Positions 8,244 through 16,869 of a stretch of DNA of 64,000 bases are shown here, one piece after another (position 1 is the first letter of the stretch; each line of letters begins with the position of its first letter). Origin of the DNA: Pseudomonas sp. PDM16 (GTDB taxonomy: Bacteria; Pseudomonadota; Gammaproteobacteria; Pseudomonadales; Pseudomonadaceae); the NCBI RefSeq assembly GCF_014851865.1, contig NZ_JACVAM010000002.1:682001-746000 (forward strand), given 5' to 3'. The notes under the pieces are model-generated. The model was given only the letters and a program-made list of their open reading frames with translations. It was not told where the DNA came from and did no database searches. Made by a program: the position numbers and the translations under genes.

Positions 8244-10241
8244 ATGTTGCCGGGAGTTTGCAGGCGGGCCGTTCGCGCGGCCCTGGGGCTGGTGTTGCTG
8301 GGTTGTTCGACCCTGGTGCTGGCGCAGCAGGAGCAGGGCGAGAGTCCATATTTCGCCGTGGAAGGCGGCGATGGCGTGGTGGACGCCCTGCCGCTGAAAT
8401 CCACCGATGTTCAGGTGCGCATTCTCGGCGTGATGGCCGATGTGCGGGTAGTGCAGCGCTATCGCAACGAGGGCCAGCAGGCGCTGGAGGCGCGCTACGT
8501 GTTCCCCGGCTCGACCCGCGCGGCGGTGTACGGCATGACCGTGCGCCTGGGCGAGCGCGAGCTGCGGGCGCAGATTCGCGAGAAGCAGAAGGCCAAGGTG
8601 GAATACCAGCAGGCCAAGAGCGCCGGCAAGACTGCGGCGCTGCTGGAGCAGCAGCGCGAGAACGTGTTCCAGATGCAGGTCGCCAATATTCTGCCGGGCG
8701 ACGAAGTCGACGTGGAGCTGCGCTACACCGAGCTGCTGCTGCCGGAGGAGGGCGTATACCGTTTCGTCTTCCCGACGGTGGTCGGGCCGCGCTACAACGG
8801 CAAGCCGGGTGCCGCGAGCCACAAGGCCGAGCCGTGGATCGGCACGCCCCATCTGGGTGAGGGCGCGCCGTCGAATGCAGGCTTCAGTCTCGCCATCGAC
8901 CTGATGGCGCCGACCCCGCTGGCGGATGTCGCCTCACCCAGCCATCCGCTGCAGCGTGAACGCCTGGATGCCAACCGGCTGCGCCTGAGCCTGGGCAACG
9001 ACGGTCGGCCGGCCAACAACCGCGACTTCGTGCTCGACTATCGCCTGTCCGGTGCCGACTTCCAGAGCGGCGTGCTGCTGAGCGAGGGCGAGCAGGAGGA
9101 CTTCTTCCTGGCCCTGGTGGCACCGCCACGCAATGCGCCCAGCAGCCTGATCGTGCCGCGCGAATACATCTTCGTGGTGGATATCTCCGGCTCGATGCAC
9201 GGCTTCCCGCTGGACACCACCAAGCAACTGTTGCGCAACCTGATCGGCGGGTTGCGCCCGGCCGACAGCTTTAACGTCCTGCTGTTCTCCGGCAGCAGTA
9301 GCATGCTGGCGCCGCAGTCGCAGCCGGCCAGCCCGGAGAACATCGATACCGCGCTAGCGATGCTCGACACGCAGATGGGCTCCGGTGGCACCGAGCTGTT
9401 GCCGGCGCTGCGCCAGGCCCTGGCGATACCGGTGGATGCCGAGCGCTCGCGCAGCTTTGTGGTGGTCACCGATGGTTTCGTGGCGGTGGAGCGCGAGGCG
9501 TTCCAACTGGTCCGCGAAAATCTGGATAAGGCCAACCTGTTCGCCTTCGGCATCGGCAGCTCGGTCAATCGCCAGTTGATCGAGGGGCTGGCTCGCGCGG
9601 GGCAGGGCGAGCCGTTCGTGGTGCTGGATGCCGAGTCGGCGGAGCTGGAGGCCGAGCGCCTGCGGCGGATGATCGATGCTCCGTTGCTGGCCAGCCCCAA
9701 GCTGACATTCGAGGGTCTGGACGTGTACGACGTGGAGCCGGCGGTGCTGCCGGACCTGTTCGCCGAGCGGCCACTGGCGGTGTTCGGCAAATGGCGCGGG
9801 CCGGCTAAGGGGCATCTGCGGGTGGACGGGCATGGCAGCGGCGGGCCGTTCCACGCTGAGGTGCCTATCGTGGCGAGCGCCGTGCAGAAGGGCAGCCAGG
9901 CACTGACCCACCTGTGGGCGCGCCGGCGGGTTGCCAGCCTGGTGGATCAGGAAACCCTGGAGGGTGGTTACCAGCACAGCCAGGCGATTCTCGACCTCGG
10001 CCTCAAGTACGGCCTGCTGACGCCCTACACCTCGTTCATCGCCGTGGATGAAGAGGTGCGCAATCCCAATCCGGGGGCGGCGGCCAAGGTCCAGCAGCCA
10101 CTACCTCTGCCCCAGGGCGTGAGCAATCAGGCAATCGGCGCGCTGGTGCCAAGCACGCCGGAGCCGGCGGCCTGGGCCATGCTGTTGATCGCCGCGCTGG
10201 GCATGTTCTGGGCGAACCGGCGCCGTAGCCATGCCGTTTGA
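8244..10241 (+). CDS. VIT and VWA domain protein with PEP-CTERM-like tail (exosortase substrate)
   Basis: The 665-residue protein has a signal peptide (cleavage near VLAQQ), a VIT domain (about 35-175, with EARYVFPGSTRAAVYGM and the REKQKAKVEYQQAK segment) and a VWA domain. The VWA metal site DISGS is at residues 313-317 and a later VVVTDGF. The last 30 residues form a tripartite sorting signal: PEP at 639-641, a hydrophobic helix at 642-658 and the basic RRR at 659-661. That is the PEP-CTERM pattern recognised by exosortases. The next gene, overlapping by 11 bp, is an exosortase, so this is very probably its dedicated substrate. The VIT+VWA pair recalls inter-alpha-trypsin inhibitor heavy chains; binding to a protein or matrix partner is inference. 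GGGAG precedes the ATG. Confidence 0.88.
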   Translation: MLPGVCRRAVRAALGLVLLGCSTLVLAQQEQGESPYFAVEGGDGVVDALPLKSTDVQVRILGVMADVRVVQRYRNEGQQALEARYVFPGSTRAAVYGMTVRLGERELRAQIREKQKAKVEYQQAKSAGKTAALLEQQRENVFQMQVANILPGDEVDVELRYTELLLPEEGVYRFVFPTVVGPRYNGKPGAASHKAEPWIGTPHLGEGAPSNAGFSLAIDLMAPTPLADVASPSHPLQRERLDANRLRLSLGNDGRPANNRDFVLDYRLSGADFQSGVLLSEGEQEDFFLALVAPPRNAPSSLIVPREYIFVVDISGSMHGFPLDTTKQLLRNLIGGLRPADSFNVLLFSGSSSMLAPQSQPASPENIDTALAMLDTQMGSGGTELLPALRQALAIPVDAERSRSFVVVTDGFVAVEREAFQLVRENLDKANLFAFGIGSSVNRQLIEGLARAGQGEPFVVLDAESAELEAERLRRMIDAPLLASPKLTFEGLDVYDVEPAVLPDLFAERPLAVFGKWRGPAKGHLRVDGHGSGGPFHAEVPIVASAVQKGSQALTHLWARRRVASLVDQETLEGGYQHSQAILDLGLKYGLLTPYTSFIAVDEEVRNPNPGAAAKVQQPLPLPQGVSNQAIGALVPSTPEPAAWAMLLIAALGMFWANRRRSHAV

Positions 10242-11589
10242 GAAGGCGCTGCGCCAACTGCCGGGCTGGCTCTGGCTGGTGCTGGCGGCGCTGGCGTTGT
10301 GGCCGCTGTGGCTGTGGAGCGCGCGACGCTTGGGCGATGGCTCGGACGACCCCTACGGCATCGTCGCGCTGGCCGCCTTGTTGCTGGTGCTGTGGCGCGA
10401 GCGCGCGGGCTTCCTCGGTGCTCCGCGTCTGGGCTGGCTGCTGGCGGGCACCGTATTGGCCATTCTGGCGACTTTGAGCCAGGGTACCTGGCCGCCGCTG
10501 CCACGCGCCGCTCTCGGCGTGTTGGCGGTGCTCGCCGTGGCCATGGCGCTGCGCGGTGCCGGGCAGCCGCGCCTGGCCTGGTTCGGGCTCGGCCTGCTGG
10601 CGCTGCCGTTGCTCTCGTCGCTGCAGTTCTACCTCGGCTATCCGCTGCGCTTGCTCACCGCCGAGGCCAGCGCCTGGCTGCTGCGCGGCGGCGGCCTGCT
10701 CGTCGAGCGGCAGGGCAGCGCGCTGGAGGTTGGCGGCCAACTGGTGATGGTCGATGCCCCATGCTCCGGTATCCAGATGGCCTGGGTCGCGTATTTCACC
10801 GCCTTCGCCAGTGCCGCCTGGCTACGTCTGCCGGACCGTCTGCTGCTGCGCCGCATCCCGCTGCTCGGCGCGCTGGTGCTGGTTGGCAATATCCTGCGTA
10901 ACAGCCTGCTGGTGCTGCAGGAGACCGGTCGTCTGGGTTGGCCGGCGTGGATGCATGAAGGCATCGGCCTGCTGGTGTTCGTCGCGGTCTGCGCCCTGGT
11001 GCTGCGCATCGTCGCTGCCGGCCACTGGTCGCCCCTCGTGCCGGCTACGCCTGCGCTGGCCAGGCAGGCGCGTGGTCGCTGGCAGGCTGCGCTGGCGCTG
11101 GTCTTCGTCGGCCTGGGCGGTTGGCCGCTGTTGCAGGGGGAGGCGGAGCCAGCGCAGTCCCTGGCTCGTTCATACGAGTGGCCGCAGCAATTTGCCGGGC
11201 GCGAGCTGCGCCCGCTGGCGCTGTCGCCGGTGGAGCTGAGTTTTGCCGCACAGTTTCCCGGTGCCATCGGCCGCTTCAGCGACGGCGAGCGGATCATCAG
11301 CCTGCGTCATGTCACCCGCCCGACACGCAAGCTGCACCCGGCGGCGGACTGTTTCCGCGGGCTCGGCTATCGCATCGGCGCGCAGGCACTGGAGCGGCGT
11401 GTTGCTGCTTCCGGCGTGCAGCGCTGCTTCGTTGCCGAGGGCCCTGGTGGCCCGCTGCGGGTCTGCGAGTACATCGAGGATGCCGCCGGCGCTAGCTTCA
11501 GTGACCACTCGGCCTGGTACTGGAGTGCGCTGGCCGGCGAGTCGCGCGGCCCCTGGCTGGCGGTGACCACGGCGCAGCCACTGCCCTGA
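10231..11589 (+). CDS. Exosortase with EpsI-like C-terminal domain (XrtQ-type candidate)
   Basis: The 452-residue protein has about eight membrane helices followed by a periplasmic C-terminal domain. All three exosortase catalytic residues are present: Cys178 in DAPCSGIQM, Arg223 in GNILRN and His242 in WMHEGIG. Exosortases are transpeptidase-like membrane enzymes that cut proteins at PEP-CTERM signals. The C-terminal part (about 310-452, with HPAADCFRGLGYRIG) resembles EpsI, which is often fused to exosortases. It overlaps the substrate gene by 11 bp. No EPS glycosyltransferase cluster is adjacent, so this looks like a one-substrate system. I recall an exosortase subtype Q in pseudomonads that may be this one; the subtype is not certain. 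Confidence 0.88.
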   Translation: MPFEKALRQLPGWLWLVLAALALWPLWLWSARRLGDGSDDPYGIVALAALLLVLWRERAGFLGAPRLGWLLAGTVLAILATLSQGTWPPLPRAALGVLAVLAVAMALRGAGQPRLAWFGLGLLALPLLSSLQFYLGYPLRLLTAEASAWLLRGGGLLVERQGSALEVGGQLVMVDAPCSGIQMAWVAYFTAFASAAWLRLPDRLLLRRIPLLGALVLVGNILRNSLLVLQETGRLGWPAWMHEGIGLLVFVAVCALVLRIVAAGHWSPLVPATPALARQARGRWQAALALVFVGLGGWPLLQGEAEPAQSLARSYEWPQQFAGRELRPLALSPVELSFAAQFPGAIGRFSDGERIISLRHVTRPTRKLHPAADCFRGLGYRIGAQALERRVAASGVQRCFVAEGPGGPLRVCEYIEDAAGASFSDHSAWYWSALAGESRGPWLAVTTAQPLP

Positions 11590-11621
11590 TAGACTCCGGC
11601 CAGGCCAGCGGGAGGGCGGAT

Positions 11622-12554
11622 ATGGCAAGGCTAACGACACTGGGCGCGCTGGTGCTGACACTCATCGGTCAGGCCGCGCTGGCCGACGATCTGTTGCTCG
11701 ATCAGCGCGCCGTGCTGCTGGACGACAGTCGGCTGCCGCGCGAGGCGGCGCTGGATCGCCTGCAGCAGGTACGTTTCGCCTTCCGCGAGAAGCAGGCGCA
11801 GGAGGGCGACTGGCCGCTCTGGTCGCGGGCCTACGGCATTCATGGCTCCTGGGATGGTGGGCTGGAGCGCGATGGCGAGGGGCTGATGCTGGGCCTGGAT
11901 CGGCCGTTGGGCGGGCAGTGGATCGGTGGGGTGCTGGCCGGTGTGTCCCGCACTCGGCTGGACGCCGATGCCGGTCACGCCGACAGCGATAGCGTACACC
12001 TGGGCCTGTACGCCGCCACGCGCATCTACAACCAGCTGGGCTTCAAGCTCGGCGCGTTGCAGGGCTGGCACGAGCTGGAGCATGGCGAGCGGGCACGCAG
12101 CTGGCAGCTGTTCGGCGAGAGCAGCCTGGCCCTGGATTTCCGCGACTTCACCCTGGAGCCCTTCGCCGGCCTGGCCTATGTACAGCTGGATGCCCCCAGC
12201 CAGCGTGAGCGCGGGCTGCGCCTGCCGGGGGCGGACGAGGAGAGCGGTTATCTCACCCTTGGTTGGCGCCTGGCGGCGCCCTGGTACGTGCAGCAGCGCA
12301 AATGGGTCGGTCGTGCCAGCCTGGCGCTGCGCCAGGACCTTGGTAGCGACCAGCTGGCCAGCCGTGCCTGGAGCGAGGAGGGCGACGCGCTGCGCCTGCA
12401 GGGCCGCGAGTTCGAGCGCAGCACCCTGCGCCTGGACCTGAGCCTGGATCACGAGCTGAGCGAGCGCTGCTATCTCGGCCTGACCTACGCCGGCCACTAC
12501 GCCGAGGATGCCCGCGATAATGCCCTGGCGGCGCGGCTCAGTCTGAAGTTCTGA
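11622..12554 (+). CDS. Outer-membrane autotransporter-type beta-barrel, no passenger
   Basis: The 310-residue protein has a signal peptide (cleavage after ALA, before DDLLLDQ), a short alpha-helical linker (about 30-65) and a C-terminal beta-barrel with alternating hydrophobic strands. It ends in LSLKF, the terminal aromatic needed for BAM recognition. It resembles the autotransporter translocator domain, but only about 60 residues precede it, so it carries no passenger. A strong GGAGGG ribosome binding site lies 33 bp after the exosortase stop, so it belongs to the same operon. Inference: it could anchor, export or display the exosortase-processed VIT/VWA protein at the outer membrane. The direct evidence is only the gene order and the barrel. 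Confidence 0.8.
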   Translation: MARLTTLGALVLTLIGQAALADDLLLDQRAVLLDDSRLPREAALDRLQQVRFAFREKQAQEGDWPLWSRAYGIHGSWDGGLERDGEGLMLGLDRPLGGQWIGGVLAGVSRTRLDADAGHADSDSVHLGLYAATRIYNQLGFKLGALQGWHELEHGERARSWQLFGESSLALDFRDFTLEPFAGLAYVQLDAPSQRERGLRLPGADEESGYLTLGWRLAAPWYVQQRKWVGRASLALRQDLGSDQLASRAWSEEGDALRLQGREFERSTLRLDLSLDHELSERCYLGLTYAGHYAEDARDNALAARLSLKF

Positions 12555-12732
12555 GGTCGTCCCGCCGGTCAGGCTGCGGGCTGCCAGGGCGCTGCGAGTC
12601 GGGTATACTCGCCGGCTTTTCAGAAACTTTGCGGTCGCGGCCCTTGCCGTGCCCAGTCGAGCCAGGCGCAATGCCGCTCCGACAGGGCCGAAGTAGGCCG
12701 TTCTGCGCCTTTGCCCGAGAGTGCTGCCCACC

Positions 12733-13828
12733 ATGGAAATCAATCCGATCCTCAACAGCATCAAGGACCTGTCCGAGCGCACCCTGTCGATTCGGGGGTA
12801 TCTTTGACTACGATCAGAAGCATGATCGCCTGGTCGAAGTAAACCGCGAGCTGGAAGACGCCAGCGTCTGGAACAATCCCGAGTATGCCCAGAACCTGGG
12901 CCGTGAGCGTGCCATGCTGGCGCAGATCGTCGAAACCATCGATGACCTCACCGGCAGCCTGGCTGATTCCCGCGACCTGCTGGAAATGGCCGCCGAAGAG
13001 AACGACGAAGGTGCGGTGAGCGACATCGTTGCCGAAATCGAGCGCCTGCGCGAGATCCTCGAAAAGCTGGAATTCCGCCGCATGTTCAGCGGCGAGATGG
13101 ACGCGAACAACTGCTACCTGGACATCCAGGCCGGTTCCGGCGGTACCGAGGCCCAGGACTGGGCCAACATCCTGCTGCGCATGTACCTGCGCTGGGCCGA
13201 CAAGCGCGGCTTCGACGCCACCATCATCGAGCTGTCCGAGGGCGAAGTCGCCGGTATCAAGGGCGCCACCGTGCATATCAAGGGCGAATACGCCTTCGGT
13301 TGGCTGCGTACCGAGATCGGCGTGCACCGCCTGGTGCGTAAGAGCCCGTTCGACTCCGGCGCCCGTCGCCATACTTCGTTCTCCGCGGTGTTCGCCTCGC
13401 CCGAGATCGACGACAAGGTCGAGATCGAGATCAACCCGTCCGACCTGCGCATCGACACCTACCGCTCCTCCGGCGCCGGTGGCCAGCACGTGAACACCAC
13501 CGACTCGGCGGTGCGTATCACCCACGTACCGACCAACACCGTGGTGGCGTGCCAGAACGAACGCTCCCAGCACGCCAACAAGGACACCGCCATGAAGATG
13601 CTGCGGGCCAAGTTGTACGAGCTGGAGATGATGAAGCGCAACGCCGCGTCCCAGGCCCTGGAAGACTCCAAGTCGGATATCGGCTGGGGTCACCAGATCC
13701 GCTCCTACGTGCTCGATGACTCGCGCATCAAGGATCTGCGTACTGGCGTCGAGCGTAGCGACTGCCAGAAGGTCCTCGATGGCGACCTCGACCAGTACCT
13801 CGAGGCCAGCCTCAAGCAAGGCCTGTAA
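12733..13828 (+). CDS. prfB: Peptide chain release factor 2, with programmed +1 frameshift
   Basis: RF2 ends translation at UGA and UAA. The gene is read in two frames: 12733-12804 encodes 24 residues and meets an in-frame TGA at 12805-12807. A +1 shift at CTT continues as GAC from 12806 to the stop at 13828, giving 364 residues, which is the normal length. The SPF anticodon-like motif ([11 protein letters not shown]) and the GGQ peptidyl-hydrolysis motif ([15 protein letters not shown]) are present. Start choice follows the usual RF2 N-terminus MEINPILN. It is followed by lysS after a 63-bp gap containing a GC hairpin (13841-13861), as in other pseudomonads. Confidence 0.96.
12793..12808 (+). 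promoter_or_regulatory. RF2 autoregulatory frameshift site
   Basis: The sequence reads CGGGGGTATCTTTGAC: an internal Shine-Dalgarno-like GGGGG, then the CTT slippery codon, then the in-frame TGA stop and C. This is the canonical RF2 frameshift cassette. When RF2 is scarce the ribosome pauses at TGA and slips +1, so RF2 controls its own synthesis. Confidence 0.95.
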
Positions 13829-13891
13829 TACCTTTCGATTCCGCCCTCCCGAGGAGGGCGGCAACGACACTGTGACGGAAATGACGACGAC

Positions 13892-15394
13892 ATGAGCGAC
13901 CAACAACTCGACCAGAACGAACTGCAACAGGAAGAAAACAAGCTGATTGCCCAGCGCAAAGAGAAGCTTGCTGCCATCCGTGAGCAGGGCAACGCCTTCC
14001 CCAACGACTTCCGCCGCGACAACTACTGCGCCGACCTGCAGAAACAGTACGTCGACAAGAGCAAGGAAGAGCTGGAAGCCGCTGCCATTCCGGTCAAGGT
14101 TGCCGGGCGCATCATGCTCAACCGTGGCTCGTTCATGGTGATCCAGGACATGACCGGACGCATCCAGGTCTACGTCAACCGCAAGACCCTGTCGGAAGAA
14201 ACCCTGGCCGCGGTGAAAACCTGGGACATGGGCGACATCATTTCCGCCGAAGGCACCCTGGCTCGTTCCGGCAAGGGCGACCTGTACGTCGAGATGACCA
14301 ATGTGCGCCTGCTGACCAAGTCCCTGCGCCCACTGCCGGACAAGCACCACGGCCTGTCCGACACCGAACAGCGCTACCGCCAGCGCTACGTCGACCTGAT
14401 CGTCAACGAAGACGTGCGCCAGACCTTCCGCGTGCGTTCCCAAGTGATCGCGCACATCCGCAGCTTCCTGATGAAGCGCGACTTCCTCGAAGTCGAAACG
14501 CCGATGCTGCAGACCATTCCTGGCGGCGCCGCGGCCAAGCCGTTCGAGACCCACCACAACGCCCTGGACATGCAAATGTTCCTGCGTATCGCCCCGGAGC
14601 TGTACCTCAAGCGCCTGGTGGTTGGTGGCTTCGAGAAAGTCTTCGAGATCAACCGCAACTTCCGTAACGAAGGCGTTTCGACCCGGCACAACCCCGAGTT
14701 CACCATGCTCGAGTTCTACCAGGCCTACGCCGACTACGAAGACAACATGGACCTGACCGAGGAGCTGTTCCGCGAGCTGGCCCAGCTGGTTCTCGGTACT
14801 ACCGACGTGCCGTACGGCGACAAGGTGTTCCACTTCGGCGAGCCGTTCGTGCGCCTGTCGGTGTTCGACTCGATCCTCAAGTACAACCCGGAAATCACCG
14901 CCGCCGACCTCAATGACATCGACAAGGCCCGTGCCATCGCCAAGAAGGCCGGCGCCAAGGTCCTCGGCTTCGAAGGTCTGGGCAAACTGCAGGTGATGAT
15001 TTTCGAGGAGCTGGTCGAGCACAAGCTGGAGCAGCCGCACTTCATCACCCGTTACCCGTTCGAAGTCTCGCCGCTGGCCCGCCGCAGCGACGACGATCCG
15101 AGCGTTACCGACCGCTTCGAGCTGTTCATCGGTGGCCGCGAGATCGCCAACGCCTACTCCGAGCTGAACGACGCCGAAGACCAGGCCGCGCGCTTCCTGC
15201 AGCAGGTGGCCGACAAGGACGCCGGTGACGATGAGGCCATGCACTACGACGCCGACTTCGTTCGCGCCCTGGAGTACGGCATGCCGCCGACCGCGGGCGA
15301 GGGTATTGGTATTGACCGGCTGGTAATGCTTCTGACCAATTCGCCATCGATCCGTGATGTGATCCTGTTCCCGCATATGCGTCCGCAGGCTTGA
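13892..15394 (+). CDS. lysS: Lysyl-tRNA synthetase, class II
   Basis: The 500-residue protein charges tRNA-Lys. It has an N-terminal OB-fold anticodon-binding domain (about 65-150, with [20 protein letters not shown]) and the class II catalytic core. Motif 2 is visible as [20 protein letters not shown] and motif 3 as [13 protein letters not shown] near the C-terminus. Length is normal. It lies 63 bp downstream of prfB, probably in one transcript, with a GC hairpin (13841-13861) in between that has no T-tract. A strong intrinsic terminator follows at about 15457-15494. Confidence 0.97.
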   Translation: MSDQQLDQNELQQEENKLIAQRKEKLAAIREQGNAFPNDFRRDNYCADLQKQYVDKSKEELEAAAIPVKVAGRIMLNRGSFMVIQDMTGRIQVYVNRKTLSEETLAAVKTWDMGDIISAEGTLARSGKGDLYVEMTNVRLLTKSLRPLPDKHHGLSDTEQRYRQRYVDLIVNEDVRQTFRVRSQVIAHIRSFLMKRDFLEVETPMLQTIPGGAAAKPFETHHNALDMQMFLRIAPELYLKRLVVGGFEKVFEINRNFRNEGVSTRHNPEFTMLEFYQAYADYEDNMDLTEELFRELAQLVLGTTDVPYGDKVFHFGEPFVRLSVFDSILKYNPEITAADLNDIDKARAIAKKAGAKVLGFEGLGKLQVMIFEELVEHKLEQPHFITRYPFEVSPLARRSDDDPSVTDRFELFIGGREIANAYSELNDAEDQAARFLQQVADKDAGDDEAMHYDADFVRALEYGMPPTAGEGIGIDRLVMLLTNSPSIRDVILFPHMRPQA

Positions 15395-15456
15395 TCGCGG
15401 AGCCTTGCGCCGGCAACGTCTAGCGATAAGTGGCAGATGGCCACTTCGCTGTTTGA

Positions 15457-15494
15457 AAACAGGGGGCTGTCGTCATGACAGGCCCCTGTTTTTT
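15457..15494 (+). terminator. Intrinsic terminator after lysS
   Basis: An AAAACAGGGGGCTGTC arm pairs with GACAGGCCCCTGTTTT across a short loop, with a following T-run. It ends the prfB-lysS transcript 60 bp after the lysS stop and just before the TetR gene. Confidence 0.85.
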
Positions 15495-15524
15495 GTCCGC
15501 TGTCTTTGCGAGGAACGTCCCGCA

Positions 15525-16238
15525 GTGAACCTCAGCTCTGCCTCGAAGTCTCCGGTCGATCTGGCTGGCGAGTTAGCCGAATCCGTGCAGTATCGTGGTC
15601 GCAAGGCCATTCGCCAGGGCAGTGAGCAGCGCCGTCTGGGCATTCTCGACGCTGCTCTGCGCATCATCGTTCGTGAAGGGCTGCGGGGCGTTCGCCACCG
15701 CGCGGTGGCTGCCGAGGCCGGAGTGCCGTTGTCGGCCACCACCTATTACTTCAATGATATTCAGGATCTGATCGCTGACAGCTTCGCGCTGTTCGTCAAG
15801 CGCAGTTCGACCAGCCTGGCGACGCTCTGGGCTGGTGTGGAAGATGATTTTCGCCGTATCGCCGCTGCCATCGAGGGCGACCCGGCGGCTCGTCGCGAAC
15901 TGGTCGCCCACGTGATCGACCTGACGGTGGCCCACGTCCAGGCCAAGATGCGCGAGCATGATGACGAGTTGCTGGTCGAGCTGGCCTTCCGCCAGGAGGC
16001 GCTGACCAATGCCGTACTGCGCCCATTGTGCCTCGCCCATCAGAGCCTGCGCTTTCGCTTCGCCGAGCGAGCTGTGCTCGCCATGGGCTCTACGGCGCCC
16101 TACGAGGATGCGCAGGTGTTGACTACGCTTGTTTTGCGGATGGAATATCATGCCATTGTCGATGGGGTGGATGATTTCGACCTGGGGGCCCAGCGCACGG
16201 TGCTGCAGCGCTTCCTGGACCTGGTCGTAGGATCATGA
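15525..16238 (+). CDS. TetR family transcriptional regulator
   Basis: The 237-residue regulator has its N-terminal helix-turn-helix at about residues 35-80 (RRLGILDAALRIIVREGLRG, then GVPLSATTYYFNDIQDL) and a C-terminal ligand-binding domain. A GTG start is chosen because GAGGAACG precedes it. Upstream in-frame ATGs would run back through the lysS terminator. The family DNA-binding domain is clear, but target genes and ligand are unknown. The same position, directly after lysS, is occupied by a TetR gene in P. aeruginosa as I remember it. The gene ends in its own terminator (16246-16266), so it is monocistronic. Confidence 0.9.
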   Translation: MNLSSASKSPVDLAGELAESVQYRGRKAIRQGSEQRRLGILDAALRIIVREGLRGVRHRAVAAEAGVPLSATTYYFNDIQDLIADSFALFVKRSSTSLATLWAGVEDDFRRIAAAIEGDPAARRELVAHVIDLTVAHVQAKMREHDDELLVELAFRQEALTNAVLRPLCLAHQSLRFRFAERAVLAMGSTAPYEDAQVLTTLVLRMEYHAIVDGVDDFDLGAQRTVLQRFLDLVVGS

Positions 16239-16245
16239 ATCCCAG

Positions 16246-16266
16246 CCCCGCCTAGGCGGGGTTTTT
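16246..16266 (+). terminator. Intrinsic terminator after the TetR gene
   Basis: CCCCGCC-TA-GGCGGGG, a 7-bp GC stem, is followed directly by TTTTT. It isolates the TetR gene from the lipoprotein gene that starts at 16309. Confidence 0.9.
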
Positions 16267-16308
16267 CGTTTGTGCGGCAGTCGATCGAACCTCACGAGGA
16301 GTGCGTTG

Positions 16309-16860
16309 ATGAAAGCCTGGCGCGTTGCAATAGCCGCCCTGAGTTGCCTGCTGTTGAGCGGTTGCCTGGTGACGTTCAAGGACCCGATACCGGCCAACGA
16401 GGCGGCACCGATACCGTTGCTCGGCGACTGGGAGCGCAAGGATGAATGGGGCGATCAGCAGTACCTGAGCATCGCCCGCTCGGGCTCCAACGTGTACCGC
16501 GCCAAGGCCTGGAGTGAGGGCTCCGAGGACGAGGTGGCCGAGGAGTATGGCTTCACCGTGGCCCACCACGGCCGCCGCTGGTACATGTCCGCCGGCCTGC
16601 CCAAGCGCCTGGGCGCCAATTTCGCCATCGCCGGTTTCGAGCTGACCACCGGCAACGAATTGGTGATCTACAACCTCGATGTCGAACGCATCCTTCAGGA
16701 AATGGGCGACGGTGCGCTGCAGGGCAATTCCGTCGAGACGCCGGAAGGCGAGGCTGTGCTGGTGACCAGCCCGCTGGATCGGGTGTTCGCCTATCTGGAC
16801 GATCAGGCCAACGCCGATGTATTCGTCGAAGTGGCACGCTACCAGCGCAGCGCCGAGTAA
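16309..16860 (+). CDS. Putative lipoprotein, first gene of a pair with a DUF1704 protein
   Basis: The 183-residue protein has a signal sequence ending in the lipobox LLSGC (Cys at about residue 21), so it should be lipidated and envelope-anchored. The mature part is mixed alpha/beta with a WERKDEWGDQQYLSIAR segment and no recognised catalytic motif. The start is the ATG preceded by ACGAGGAG. It ends 9 bp before the DUF1704 gene, so the two are very likely co-translated. I do not recognise a named family. A small beta-rich lipocalin-like domain is possible from the GDWERKDEWG opening, but that is only a guess. Confidence 0.8.
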   Translation: MKAWRVAIAALSCLLLSGCLVTFKDPIPANEAAPIPLLGDWERKDEWGDQQYLSIARSGSNVYRAKAWSEGSEDEVAEEYGFTVAHHGRRWYMSAGLPKRLGANFAIAGFELTTGNELVIYNLDVERILQEMGDGALQGNSVETPEGEAVLVTSPLDRVFAYLDDQANADVFVEVARYQRSAE

Positions 16861-16869
16861 GGGGCCGTC

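Noticed and set aside
12761..15376. A long minus-strand open frame across prfB and lysS
   Set aside because: It is antisense to two universal genes, has no motif and has no ribosome site; it is a codon-bias artefact.
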